NCBI RefSeq assembly: GCF_000208745.1 | Contig: NC_030850.1 | Coordinates: forward strand, 9,331,344-9,395,343 | Reading direction: 5' to 3' | From: Theobroma cacao | Taxonomy: Eukaryota; Streptophyta; Magnoliopsida; Malvales; Malvaceae | DNA: 64,000 nt | In this document: piece by piece, positions 12,784-24,059 of the stretch | How the letters are laid out: each line of letters starts with the position of its first letter | Position numbering within the stretch: the first letter of the stretch is position 1 | Notes under the pieces: model-generated | What the model was told of the DNA's origin: nothing | The model's input: the letters and a program-made list of their open reading frames with translations, nothing else | Database searches by the model: none | Translations under genes and position numbers: made by a program

Positions 12784-15700
12784 ATGACAGCCCCAAGGGC
12801 AAGAATCATTGGATCATCACCATTTGTTCGTGCAATGGTGATGATGATGATGATATTTTCAGGGTTTGTTTTAGTGGCAGAATCAGTAATAGGGGTAAAC
12901 TGGGGGACACTGTCATTCCACAAGCTGAAGCCATCAACCGTGGTGGATCTGCTGAAGGACAACAACATACAAAAAGTGAAGCTTTTTGAAGCTGACCCAT
13001 TAGTGTTGAGAGCTTTGATGGGGAGTGGGATTCAAGTCATGGTTGGGATACCAAATGAGATGTTGGCTACGCTCAGCTTTTCCCCTGCGGCTGCTGATTT
13101 GTGGGTTCGTCAGAATGTCTCTACTTATATAGGCAAAGGTGGTGCTGATATCAGGTAATTCTTGTCTTTCTCTAAGATTTGCTACTTATTTCTCCTTTTT
13201 GCTTGTTGAGTGAAAGGTTGCAGAAAGAACTTAAAGAAAGTAATTTTTTCTGTGTTTGGTGTTTGATTTTGCTTTTATCACCTTCAGATCAACTATATAA
13301 AAGCATAAGGATAATGATCCCTTAGGTGAATCCGTATATGTTTTGGCATCTTTGTTTTCCAAGCTTTTCTGGCTACCAAACAGATTAGGCTCGGTATAGA
13401 TTTGTAGAAAGATTGAGAAAACTTTAGGCTAGATTATAATAGATTAGAAATTATATGAGAAAATGAAATAATAAGTTTAAAGTAGTTTTAAAGTAGTTAA
13501 GAATTTTTATATGGACACACAGGAAAATAATCGGTGGGGGGGGGGGGGGGGTTTATATATTGGAATAAGCAGATACTTACTTAGTATGTCATCATTTATA
13601 ATAGCTGATAACTGGGGAAGATATTTTGCTGTATGCTTGGTTTTAGTGCTGGAAACCCCTTGTGTAAATTCAGCTGATAAATGATTCAAAAAGTTTCTTG
13701 TATAGGCTAAAATTTTTTTGAATATATTGTTAATCTTCTCAGTTGTTAAATGGGTCCAACAAAGGAATCTTAATTTGGTGATCTTAGGAGAATTTAAATA
13801 GATTAGCATCCTTTAGTAATTGCATCTTCGAACTATGTTTAACCAATCTAATGTTAGCGGTGTCCTCAGTATGGATTTCTTATAGGCATATGCAACAGCA
13901 TACTGCCTTACAACCACAACAGTTAAATTACTTTATCTGTGAAAGCTGTGGATTGCTATGCCAGAGTTCATATGCCATTCCCCATAGCAAGCTGCGTGCA
14001 CAACTCCTCATACTATAACCAACACAACATCATTGATGTGATGGTATATAAAATTTTATCCATCCTTGATAGGTTATTTCATTAATACTATTTTGATATT
14101 TGGATTAAAGTGTCTTCTTTGTCACTGTGGTCGTGGTCTAAGTGATTGTAGATTTACACTCAGAACAAATGATGAGATGGAAAACCTGGTGCACCTAAGC
14201 TAAAATATTCTTCTACTTAGATAGTGAAGACAATAGAAGGTAAAAATTTCTTATCTGTAGGCATTTGTCTGATAAAGATAACTAGAAGCAAGGAAGAAGG
14301 GAAGTTTTGTTTCTTTCTTAATTTCTTTTTCTTCTTTTTTTGTTGGTTGGGTTTGGTTGGTCTTTGGATGATGTAGTTGTGTAAATGATCTTTTTGGCAA
14401 TTGAATGCACCCCTATTCTCCCATATGTAGTAACTTTTAATAATTTCTTTTGCACCAAGGATCATAAAAAGAAAAATGAGCAAGAATACTTTTTCTATGG
14501 AAAATACTTAGTATCTCAACCACTGGAGAGATTAATGAGGCAAAATAACCTCAAGTTGGATTTCTTACTCTTCCTCCATTGGCATCTATGTAATGCCAAG
14601 TTCTGAATCTTGTAATTCAAGAATGTACATGCCTTGACAGCCTAAATAAAATTTATCAAGCATGTTCCCCTTCTATTGAGACACCTGAGCTGGATTTCCG
14701 ATGCATGCATCTATTGCTTTGAAATTAGCCTAATGTTTATCAAAGCAGTGAGTTGTAGGAAATCCAATCCGAGGTTACCCCATTTCTGTAAAATTTTTAT
14801 ATGCTAGTGTGGCTAAATTGTTGCACATCTTCTAAAGTTATTTGCTTCTGGCTGGATGACAGGTATATCGCTGTAGGAAATGAACCCTTCCTTACAAGTT
14901 ACGCAGGTCAATTTCAGTCCTATGTAGTCCCTGCTATGGTCAATTTGCAGCAGTCTTTGGCCAGAGCAAATCTTGCAGGATACGTAAAGTTAGTAGTCCC
15001 TTGTAATGCTGATGCCTATGAATCCAATGTTCCTTCTCAAGGGGCATTTCGACCGGAGCTGAGTCAAATTATGACTCAACTTGTTTCTTTCCTAAACTCA
15101 AATGGTTCTCCATTTGTAGTTAATATTTATCCATTTCTAAGCCTCTACGGGAACTCAGATTTTCCACAAGATTATGCATTCTTTGAGGGTACTACACATC
15201 CTGTTATAGACGGTTCCAACACTTACTATAATGCATTTGATGGAAATTTTGACACATTAGTTGCGGCCCTCAGTAAAATTGGATATGGGCAGATGCCCAT
15301 AGTCATTGGGGAGGTGGGTTGGCCTACAGATGGAGCGGTTGGTGCAAATCTCACTGCTGCTAGGGTTTTCAACCAAGGCCTGATCAATCAAGTGCTAAGT
15401 AACAAAGGAACCCCTCTTAGGCCGGGTGTTCCACCTATGGATATCTATCTTTTCAGTCTACTTGATGAGGGGGCAAAGAGCACTCTTCCAGGAAACTTTG
15501 AACGGCACTGGGGGATTTTCTCCTTTGATGGCCAGGCTAAATATGCACTAAACCTTGGTTTGGGCAACAAGAAGTTAAAGAATGCCAGGAATGTTCAGTA
15601 TCTCCCATCTAGATGGTGTGTTGCAAGCCCGTCTAAGGATCTCTCTGATGTGGCAAATCACATGAAAGTCGCTTGTAACGTCGCGGATTGCACTACACTT

Positions 15701-15961
15701 GACTATGGGGGATCATGTAATAGCATTGGAGCAAAGGGAAATATTTCGTATGCATTCAACAGTTACTATCAGTTGCAAATGCAGAACGAACAAAGTTGTA
15801 ATTTTGATGGACTTGGTGTGGTCACTTTTCTAGATCCTTCAGTTGGTGACTGTAGGTTTCTTGTTGGTGTCACTGATACCAGTTCAAGTTTTAGACCATA
15901 TCAAAGGTGGGTAATGAGCTGGATTTTAATTTTATGGCAAGTTTGGGCCTTTAGGATATGA
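12784..15961 (+). CDS. Glucan endo-1,3-beta-glucosidase (GH17) with X8/CBM43 domain, 2 exons
   Basis: Exon 1 (12784-13154) and exon 2 (14863-15961) join in phase at GADIR-YIAVGNEP to give 489 residues. GH17 enzymes cleave beta-1,3-glucan (callose) in the wall or at plasmodesmata. A hydrophobic leader (about residues 18-33) precedes the mature start IGVNWGT. The acid/base glutamate is in VGNEP (E131) and the nucleophile is in IGEVGWPTDG (E274). The C-terminal half carries an X8 callose-binding module starting at RWCVASP with the expected cysteines (ACNVADCTTLDYGGSC, then SC and DC). The C-terminus is hydrophobic (WILILWQVWAF) and could be a GPI-anchor signal. The start is uncertain: in-frame ATGs exist at 12748, 12784 and 12835, and the 12835 start would give 472 residues beginning MVMMMMIFSG. 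It resembles the glucosidase 5/6 type. Confidence 0.92.
13536..13551. repeat. Poly-G run (16 G) in the GH17 intron
   Basis: An uninterrupted run of 16 guanines lies in the single intron of the GH17 gene. Homopolymers of this length vary by slippage and are error-prone to sequence, so the exact count may not be reliable. Confidence 0.8.
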
Positions 15962-17220
15962 AAAAGACAAAGCAGTTTCTAGGCGGGTTTTTCGGGGTCC
16001 CCTCTTATGAAGCTGATAATGTCAACATAGGATATAGAGCGCTAGAGTCATTTATATATTCAAATGATTGCAGATTATTGTAGTATATCATTGTATGATG
16101 TAAGAAAAAGGAGACTCGCATACGTTAAATTATCTACTCATTGCCTTGATTGATATGCAGAACTACCTTTCTTGATATTTCATATGGATGCCGTGCTTGT
16201 GCATAGATCATTATCTCAACGAGACAAACCCTGTTTTTGCATGAATGCGTTGCGGTAGGGAAGCTTTTCAAGGCTAAGAGAACATGGATACCATGGACGA
16301 AGAGTCTCAAGTTTGATGTATTCTACAGCGTTGCTAAACAAAGTGGGAAGAAGAAAAGTTAATTTCTTTTCCACAGAAATTTTTAGCCCTGTTTTCTTGT
16401 TTGAAGCCGGTGCTATTATGATGTTTGAGCGTCAAAAACAAATCCAAGGCAGGATGGTCAGCAAAATCACCCGTCAGATGCTACTAGTGCCACACCAGTC
16501 GTGATTGTTCGTTCTTATATATAAATGATATGCAGGGCTCTAATTCCTCACAGAACCATCATAGAGTATATATCTACTGAATCATAAGCATATATTCAAG
16601 GACTTGAGCTGGAATTCTTCCTCAAGTACAAGAGTTTGAGAGCAGTGGGAGGACAAGGCTGTGACTCGGTCGGGCAACTTAGTCATTGGACCGAAGAAAA
16701 TAGATATTGTTTATAGTTAAACTAGGAAGGGGATTCAAACTCAATGGCTCGTGTTGGAAGGAAGGTATGGATGCCATTGAAGAAACACCTTAGTCGCCTG
16801 TATCATCCAGTCTTATATTATTTATATACGGTGTACTGGTTTTAATTGGTTTTTTCAATTGGATGGATGGTGCCCTTTGAAGCTGTAAGCCAACTTCTGG
16901 TCTACAAGGACGAATGTGTATTTCCGAGCAATGATACATGGTTTGGCTCGTTTACCAATTTTGCATTGATTATTTCCCCTGCATAGCATCTTCCTAACAG
17001 AACATTATTGTTGATTTGCAGAAAAAAGAAGCCTAGTTAATGTAGGTGTAGAACATCCTTACTGAGGAAAGAAGAAGAATTGTGAGAAGAACCCTTCTTT
17101 CTTAGAGAATGACGATCCAACCTACATTAATTTTTACTAGTACAATCACTTGTAATGAAAATACATGCTACATCAGCAACGAGTTATAGTCTAATTGATG
17201 GAGAAATTGATGCCTCAGTT
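15962..17220. other. 3' flanks between convergent GH17 and peptide genes
   Basis: This stretch holds the 3' untranslated region of the GH17 gene and, further right, that of the reverse-strand peptide gene. The ORF at 16313-16504 has no recognisable domain. I see no further exon that would obviously replace the predicted GH17 C-terminus, although an additional 3' intron beginning at the GT near 15907 cannot be excluded. Confidence 0.4.
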
Positions 17221-17512
17221 CTAAATGCAACAATCATCACCACAACATACTTTCCCACAGCGAATCATCGGTTTCCAAATGAAAAAGCAGCAGCGACAGC
17301 CTGCAAATATCATGAATATCATGACCTTAGGAACTAGCAGAAGCACCAGCATTGAAATTGTAAGCAAGAAAAGGGCGTATACCTTGGGGATGAACACCTT
17401 GTTCAAATGATTCCGGACGAGCACCGGCAGTTGCATTTGCACATAAAGTAATGGATGAAACGACTAAAAGCCACATGAGACAAGTGATCAGAATGGTTTG
17501 CCTTCTTGCCAT
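17221..17512 (-). CDS. Small cysteine-rich secreted peptide, 2 exons
   Basis: Reading the reverse strand, exon 1 is 17512-17383 and exon 2 is 17300-17221, separated by an 82-nt intron with GT and TTTGCAG ends. The join is in phase and gives 69 residues. The first 28 residues are a strong signal peptide (MARRQTILITCLMWLLVVSS and following). The pro-region is about GARPESFEQGVHPQ. The C-terminal 26 residues hold eight cysteines in the pattern C-x-CC-x9-C-x3-CC-x3-CC around an IWKPMIRCG core. Unspliced, the frame stops early with no cysteine-rich end, which supports the intron. A perfect TATAAATA lies 67 nt upstream (17586-17579). The family is not one I can name, but the layout is that of a secreted plant signalling or defence peptide. 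It converges with the GH17 gene. Confidence 0.7.
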
Positions 17513-17578
17513 CAGTCCTTCCAAGCTCGAACTTGATGATCAACTAATTAAGCATGGCAGACTCATATCTTTCACCTC

Positions 17579-17586
17579 TATTTATA
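17579..17586 (-). promoter_or_regulatory. TATA box of the cysteine-rich peptide gene
   Basis: TATAAATA followed by GAGG on the reverse strand, 67 nt before the peptide start codon. This predicts a transcription start near 17550 and a leader of roughly 40 nt. The match and spacing are typical of plant core promoters. Confidence 0.6.
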
Positions 17587-17599
17587 CTAAAAGTAGCAA

Positions 17600-19188
17600 C
17601 ACTTTGGAAATAAAAGATAATCAGATAGAGACGTACATTTTCTTGAATTTTTATTTATCAAAGAGATTCATAACCATGGCTTGATGACATGGAGTTTGGC
17701 TTTGCATGCAACTTTTGGTTGCCATTTTTGACTAAGAGTCAGGTCATTCTTGATTAAACCTTTCATCTATACTATTCAGTTACATATATGAACTCGTAAC
17801 CCCAGCTTATCCTCTCTTGAGACCATCATTGAACCACCACAAATGGAAGAAACGGGGCAGCAACGTCCTCAAACCATATTGATAAACCTCAAGGACAGAT
17901 CGAATCTATTGACTATTGAGATCCACAAAAGTCAGAAGAAAACGTTGTATTTACATCTAAATTAGGACCATTAATTTGGGACTTCGCAGAAGAAAACATA
18001 GTTTTTTGTCGGGAATAATCAAGTAGAACTATATGCTTTGAACATAGCACTAGCCAACAACATGCTTTTGCTCCTACTTTTATAAAGCATTATCTTGATA
18101 GCCCACCATGTTCTGTGGGCAAGCTTTCGAAAACTTGGTTCTTACCCTAATATTTACAAGCCCCATTTGCAGTTGCACGCTTTGACTGGTGTATTGACCA
18201 CAGCAAAGAAAGCAAGCATTGGTGTTTCATGGAACTTGTTATGAAAACGTTTCTGTGTGATCCATTTGTACATGAGATTAAAATTAATCTAATTAAATTT
18301 TTTGGAGATCCAGATCCGACTTAAAAATATTGTTTGTTTTGATTAAAAATTATTTTTTAAAAAATCACTTTACAAGTGTGAATTCAAGTTTTTATATATA
18401 CTAAAAAAACGCATAACATAATTGACGAAATCAATTAAATCCACTCAATTTTAAAAAATTATATATATATATATATATAATTTAATATCTTTTGTTGAAC
18501 TCACTAAAATTAAATTAAAACTTAAAAGAAAGGGTCACAAGTTAAGTTACATCTATTTTTTTAAAAAAAAATTCAAATATATAAAGTAATAATGAAATGA
18601 GATCAATAAAATTTGAAATTTTCATAATTCTATTTTTGGTAACAACTAAAACTTGATTTAGCCATTGTTACCACTTTTTCTCAAATATTAAAAAAAATCC
18701 TTTTTAGACTTCTTTCTACTTTAAAATAAAAGATTTGGTTAAAAATTAGTTAAAATTTTATTTTAAAAATGTCTTATTTAATGCACTAGTTTCACTAAAT
18801 TTAAAAACAGACAATCGATAAATTATAGGAGTTTTTTATAAATATAATCTTAAATATATATATATATATATATAGACACTCTTTTAATATTTGCCTAAAA
18901 TTTTTATAAAAAAATCTAAAAGAAAATTGAGAGGAAAATCAGAAAATGAAACTGAGCCAAGTCAAGTGACAAACACGTGACCTTTTTGTGGGTAGATACA
19001 TACTAGATTGTAGAATTTACCCAGTTAATGCATTGCCTGCCACTTTCCTTGATTCTTTTTTTTAAAAAAAAATTAAAAAGAAAAAAGGAAACAGACAAGA
19101 AATTTGAATTTGAAACACCGTAAAAAATTTGTTCGAATCCCCTTCTCCAAACCAAAAACTAAAGCCAAAATTAGGGTTCCAAATTTCA
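17600..19188. other. Intergenic, AT-rich with (TA)n runs
   Basis: No gene recognised. Simple (AT)n tracts occur near 18462-18480 and 18857-18872. The right end is presumably the promoter and leader of the TRFL-like gene; GGGTTCCAAATTTCAATGGA just before and over its start resembles the same interval of the second paralog at about 22320. Confidence 0.4.
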
Positions 19189-19842
19189 ATGGATCGAGAA
19201 ATGGACAGAGAAATTTGCGGTTGGATTATCGAATTCCTTGTTCGTGAATCAACCGACGAAATGTTGGTGAAGAAACTGATCCAAGCTTTCCCGCCTTTGA
19301 ACGGCAAGCCTCGCCTGAAGAAAACGCTGCTTCTCCACTCAATCAGAACCGAAATTCTAGCCGGCAACGTTTCCGAGAGGATACTTGATCATTTGGAGAG
19401 GATCGAGCGCATTGACCGCAGCCAAAGGCTCAGAATCCCGGACTCCATAAGGCAAGCTTACTGCGCTGTCGCACTTGAATGCACTGCCAAGTACCTGCCT
19501 GGAAGCTGGGATCGGAATGGCAAGTATTTGGATGCGGTGAAGAGAATATGGAGAAGCAGGATTGAAAATCTGGAAAAATCAAAGGCATCCAGGTTGGTTT
19601 CCGAGCGACTGAGAAGCCGTCGACGTCAAGTGGAGGCTGCCGTGGAGGATGAGGAGGTCGCCAACGTGTTAATTACAATTAATACGCGAAATGACGCGAT
19701 ACTCACCCTTAGGGTCTATCTATGCGAAGCGCTCGCCTTGATGGGTCCGTCATTCCTTAAAAGCCAATGTGACTCAATCCTTTACAGAGAAAATGGTCCG
19801 TTTCTGGAGAAGTGTAGGAGGGATTCGCTTGCCGGAGAATGA
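19189..19842 (+). CDS. TRF-like (TRFL) N-terminal-domain protein, paralog 1, no Myb domain
   Basis: An intronless 217-residue ORF, rich in charged helices. The landmarks DREICGWIIEFLVRES, RLKKTLLLHSIRTEIL, RQAYCAVALECTAKYL, YLDAVKRIWRSRI and LALMGPSFL resemble, from memory of the family, the N-terminal region of plant telomere-repeat-binding-factor-like (TRFL) proteins, where it precedes a C-terminal Myb telobox domain. No Myb domain follows before the stop or in the next 2 kb. It may thus be a truncated paralog or a free-standing version of this domain. The ATG was chosen because it aligns with the paralog's start and follows the conserved TTTCA. No signal peptide or membrane segment is visible. 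The family assignment is tentative, but coding status is well supported by the conserved paralog. Confidence 0.6.
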   Translation: MDREMDREICGWIIEFLVRESTDEMLVKKLIQAFPPLNGKPRLKKTLLLHSIRTEILAGNVSERILDHLERIERIDRSQRLRIPDSIRQAYCAVALECTAKYLPGSWDRNGKYLDAVKRIWRSRIENLEKSKASRLVSERLRSRRRQVEAAVEDEEVANVLITINTRNDAILTLRVYLCEALALMGPSFLKSQCDSILYRENGPFLEKCRRDSLAGE

Positions 19843-21640
19843 AAAAAAAAAAAAGGTAGGCTTTCGCTATTTCTTTATCTTTATCCTTATTCTTAATTCT
19901 TCAATGTGACTGACGGCATATAAAACCCAAGTAACGAAAACTGCTTCTGAATTCTGATGCTATTATCTATTAAGAGGAATGTAAAAAAACAATCATGTCG
20001 AACTGTTATCTTTGGTTAAAATCTTTCAGGATGAAGAAATAAAATGAATGAGAAATTTAGGTTTCATATCCAATATTATGATATAGAGCATATACAAACT
20101 TAAATTTTCCATAATTACATTCAAATTCTTATACTGTTAGGTTCATAATGAGTAGTGAATATGAAATATTTCAAGGCAAGAGTGAATTAAATCCATCTCC
20201 TCATACTCTTGCAACTACGCAGATCTACTGAATATTTCTAATTGTTGCAAATTAATATTCATGCTCATAAGCTTTATAGCAAATTAGTCTATGGATGGAA
20301 CAAGGGAGTAAAATTTTTGCACTCTGCCTTTTTGGACGTTTCTTTTCTTTTTTGCCCTTTGAGGGGAAGGGTTTAGAGATGACTCGAACTCCTTCAATAT
20401 CTCTTAAAGCCTAACTTCAATTTGTCGAATTCATTATTTTACTTCATTTTGTGCTGTGCGGGCAACAACAGAGAGGAAGGGGTGCATGTAACTGCTGCCC
20501 TCGCCCCTCTTGTTAAGCATTGGAGCAGCAGGTTCGAGGTTGTCCCTGCTCCTTAAGCAAGATGGGCAAAAGCAAGTTAACCGGCACGTATGCTGTACCA
20601 AATGGTTATGGAAAAGGAGAATGTGAAAAGCTTAAGTATCCCAAGCCAGTCTCTGTCGTAAGCCCTTCCGTGCCTTTTCTGCAATTGAAGCTCCAGTCGT
20701 AGAGCCAGTTGGAGTCATAAAAGTGGAAAAGTGGAGAGGAGGTTTGCATCTTCATCATCCTTTTCCACAGAAGGATCTTCTTGATGACTACTAAAAATTT
20801 AGTATCCTTCTGAGTTGAAAATGGATTGGTTTTGTTCCCCTGTGCATCTCTGTGGTGGCTCTGTTAAAAAGGGGCAACTCTGATTGGATGAAACAGTTAA
20901 GAATTCTTTCAGATTAATCTTTAAGTCAATAGATCTCTTCTTGTTCCTCAATCTTTGGAGAAGGCAGCATTATATTATTGTAAGTTCTCTGTTCCTAACA
21001 TTTCCTAGACGACAAGTTTTAATTCTTCAATGGGGCAAGTTCAGGAAAAGATGGAGAAAAAGCATTTCCTCTACTCTTCTCACCTTTTGACTGGTTCACT
21101 CTTGCTTCTTTCACTTTCTTACTTCCAGACATATGGTTAAACATCAGATATGTATTCATCATGGATCATTTAGCCTAAATTCATGTATTTTGACCTATTA
21201 AAATGTACTCTAGTATGTTGGAGAGTTTTCTGAATATTGCAAAGCATTAGATAAAAGTAGATCTAACATGTAGAACAATATGTCCATTTTGTTTGTTGTT
21301 GGATATGTGGGCTAAAGTCAGAAGCTAGTTGAATGCAAACCAAGTAAACCTAACATTGTCTGAACTGTCAAAATCTGGAAAGTTGGAAGCATTCTCCGAG
21401 TCAAATTTTTGTTAATTTTTTTGGCTTTTTGATCACCACAGAGTTCCTACTTCTGTCCTTTTACATAAATGAAATTTCTCTCTTCAAGTTGATGCCAGCT
21501 TTTCTGGGACAATCCTGAAGACATTGAACCCATTGTTTTCATATTTTTCAAAATTTTCTTACCTGCGTGTACCAAGCTTTTTGCATACTAGAAGCCAAGA
21601 AAGTGCCTTCTTAGACATTTTCTTAGACAATGGATTTAAG
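19843..21640. other. Downstream part of duplication unit 1, no intact gene
   Basis: Contains the mate of several blocks in unit 2, including a decayed match (about 20010-20035, AAAATCTTTCAGGATGA) to the exon-like segment at 23042-23160. An ORF at 20520-20702 has no recognisable domain. The rest has no coding evidence. Confidence 0.4.
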
Positions 21641-21960
21641 TTCTTCACCAAGTTGTTTGAGCATCAAACCCTTTCCCATGCATTACTTTTATCAACAGGT
21701 TTGTTTTGGTATGTCTGGAACAGCAGAAACCAAGCCATTTAAACTTTCAAACCTGCGAATCACTAATTCTGTTTTGTTTCAACCTTGTATGTGAACGGGC
21801 TGAACTACATTTTGGTTATAGGGAAGCTAATTAAATGGCGGATGGTACTAGAGAGCTTCCTGATATGCACTCTGCTCCTCTTTTCTATGAACTGTTTCTT
21901 ATATGATGTTAGGATGGATTCAGTAATCAATCCATATATAGGGTGCATGTTGCCTTATTA
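21640..21960 (+). pseudogene. RNase H-type / LINE remnant in duplication unit 1
   Basis: A short block LFWYVWNSRNQAI (about 21704-21742) matches the linker between the zinc-binding tail and the RNase H domain of plant LINEs. It is followed, out of frame, by a degenerate EAN-type C-terminal RNase H block at about 21821-21905. Stops and frame breaks are frequent, so nothing is translatable as a unit. The mate lies at about 24100-24545 in unit 2. Confidence 0.5.
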
Positions 21961-22334
21961 TAGATATTCTGTTCCTCGTGCAAAGGCTTTCAATCAAAAA
22001 AAGAAAAAGAAAACAAGGGTATGGAACAAAATTGACATGCTGATGGACTGAGAAACCAAAGAATAAAATTGAAGGCACATTTAAGGTATTTATACAATAA
22101 TTGCTGATGCCGAGATCGACAGGAGCTGCTCCTGGCCCAAGCTAATCCAATCTCCTACTCTCAGGTGATGCCACTCCGATGCTTTAAGTTATTAGAAAGA
22201 ACATGAAAAACCGAAGTGGTCCAGTGGGCCGGAAGCATTTTAATTTGTGTATTACTGCGGCTCAGATGCTAAAGGAACAAACACACTAGACAGGGTGACT
22301 CTTTCCCTATCACACACTAGGGTTTAGAGTTTCA

Positions 22335-22976
22335 ATGGATGGAGAAATGGACCCAGAAATAACCCGTTTGTTCATGCACTTCCTTATGTGGGAACCAGTC
22401 GACCTAATGTTGATGAAGAAGCGCCTGGAATCTGCCCCGCCTTTGGACGGCAACCCTCGCCCCAAGAAAGTATTCCTCCTCCTCTCCATCAAAGCTAAAA
22501 TCTTGAGCGGAAACATTTCGGAGGAAATCCTCGACCATTTGGAGATGATCGAGCGCATCGACCGCAGCCAATGTCTCAGAATCACTGACTCCATGAACCA
22601 AGCTTACTGCGCTGTCGCACTTGAATGCACCGCCAAGTACTTGGCCGTTAATTGGGACGGGAATAGCAGGTATTTGGATGCCGTTAACAGAATCTGGAGG
22701 GGTAGAATTGCAAATCTGGAAAAATCCAAGGCATCCAAGTTGGTGACCACCGACGAACTGAGAAGTCGTCGACATCAAGTTGAGGCTGCCATTGAGGATG
22801 AGGAGGTCGCCAACGTGTTAATCGCTACCAATTCGCTCAATGAGGCCATTAGGATGATTAAGGTTTATTTGAAGGAAGCTCAGGCCTTGATGGGTATCTC
22901 ATCCCTTGAAAGAGAATGTGAGTTATTCCTTGAAAGAGAATGTGAGTCCCGTTTTCCTGTAGTAGAGGCGGAATAA
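22335..22976 (+). CDS. TRF-like (TRFL) N-terminal-domain protein, paralog 2, no Myb domain
   Basis: An intronless 213-residue ORF, clearly paralogous along its whole length to the gene at 19189. Shared blocks include SEEILDHLEMIERIDRSQ, QAYCAVALECTAKYL, YLDAVNRIWRGRI, NLEKSKASKL and VEAAIEDEEVANVLI. The central region is the best conserved, while the N-terminal 60 residues and the extreme C-terminus differ. The C-terminus contains a small internal repeat (LERECELFLERECES). As with paralog 1, the resemblance is to the TRFL N-terminal domain and there is no Myb domain. Preservation of frame while surrounding non-coding DNA has drifted suggests that at least one copy was under selection for some time. 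Confidence 0.62.
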   Translation: MDGEMDPEITRLFMHFLMWEPVDLMLMKKRLESAPPLDGNPRPKKVFLLLSIKAKILSGNISEEILDHLEMIERIDRSQCLRITDSMNQAYCAVALECTAKYLAVNWDGNSRYLDAVNRIWRGRIANLEKSKASKLVTTDELRSRRHQVEAAIEDEEVANVLIATNSLNEAIRMIKVYLKEAQALMGISSLERECELFLERECESRFPVVEAE

Positions 22977-23041
22977 ACTTTCATGAGCAGAAAAAAAGAA
23001 GGTAGGTTTTGGCTCTTTCTAACTTTCTTCCTATTTTTTTT

Positions 23042-23224
23042 TTAGGTCCTTTGCCTTTGATAATTGCTGCTGGTGTTACTGTTTTTAGGATAATGAAGAG
23101 GAATCGCAGAGTCTATAGAATGAAGGAACGATTAAAATCTTTCAGGATGAGAAAAAAAATTAACTTGGAAGGTGGATTACTTCCTGGGAATAAGCTGTTT
23201 TTTTTTTTTACGTTGAAATGTTAG
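23042..23224 (+). other. Exon-like segment with hydrophobic stretch behind paralog 2
   Basis: After a poly-T tract and TTTTTTAG acceptor-like site, the open frame contains a hydrophobic stretch (PLPLIIAAGVTVFRI) followed by a basic segment (MKRNRRVYRMKERLKSFR). A GTAGGT donor-like site lies just after the paralog 2 stop codon. It could be a 3' untranslated exon, an alternative C-terminal exon, or a relic. A short trace survives in unit 1 near 20020. There is no evidence that it is translated. Confidence 0.25.
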
Positions 23225-24059
23225 AGTTAGTTTCTAAAAGGAATATTTGAAGATGAGAGTATTGCCCCATTTTGATGAAAAGGATGCTTTTACCATAGTA
23301 ATACAGGTAAGAGATACAATGTATTAGAGTATCATTATTAAATCCTATGAGTTGCATTTTAATATTTGAATTTGGACTGAGCAATTTAGATTGTATATCT
23401 AGTGCTATTTAGGTAATAGAGCTAATAGAAACACAGTTTTCATGAATCATGATTGTGGTCAAATTCATATATTTGCCGAAGTCAAGTAGTGAGTTTGAAT
23501 TTTGTGAAGGAAAGAGTGATTTTTTAAATCCATTCCCTCTTATATACTCTTCCAAATACATCAATGTATTCAATCTTTACTAATTATTACATAATATTTA
23601 CCGTTCATACTGTACGAGTTTTATACCAAGTGAAATTCAAATTAGTCTATGGATGGAAAGAGAATAGAGTAAGATGGGTCAAATGTTTGCTCCACCCTAT
23701 TTTTTTTTTTTTCTTTTTGTGCTTTTAGGGAGAGGGTTCAGTGGTGAGCCAAGCCCGTTCACAACCTTTGCCTAACCTCTTAGATGTTATCAAATAAACT
23801 TGGAATGATTTTAAAGTAGACAAGTTTAACGTAAGTTGTGATTATTTTAATCATTCAATTTTATATTAGTGATGATGGATTAGAGTTCTTTACCAAGTTG
23901 ACCAAGCGTCGGACCCTATCCCATGCACTACTTTTATTTCTTGTTTTGGTATGTCTAGAACTGAGGAAACCGAAGCTATTTTTAGTTTGTAACCGGTGAA
24001 TATCAATTCTGATTTGCTTCAGGCCTGTGCTGCCTCTTTAGGGTATATTGGTTCCGTTA

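Noticed and set aside
16313..16504. 63-codon frame downstream of GH17
   Set aside because: No domain, no splice link that improves the GH17 C-terminus; treated as 3' flank.
22404..22778. Reverse-strand 124-codon frame
   Set aside because: It is antisense to the second TRFL-like paralog and not conserved as a frame in the first.
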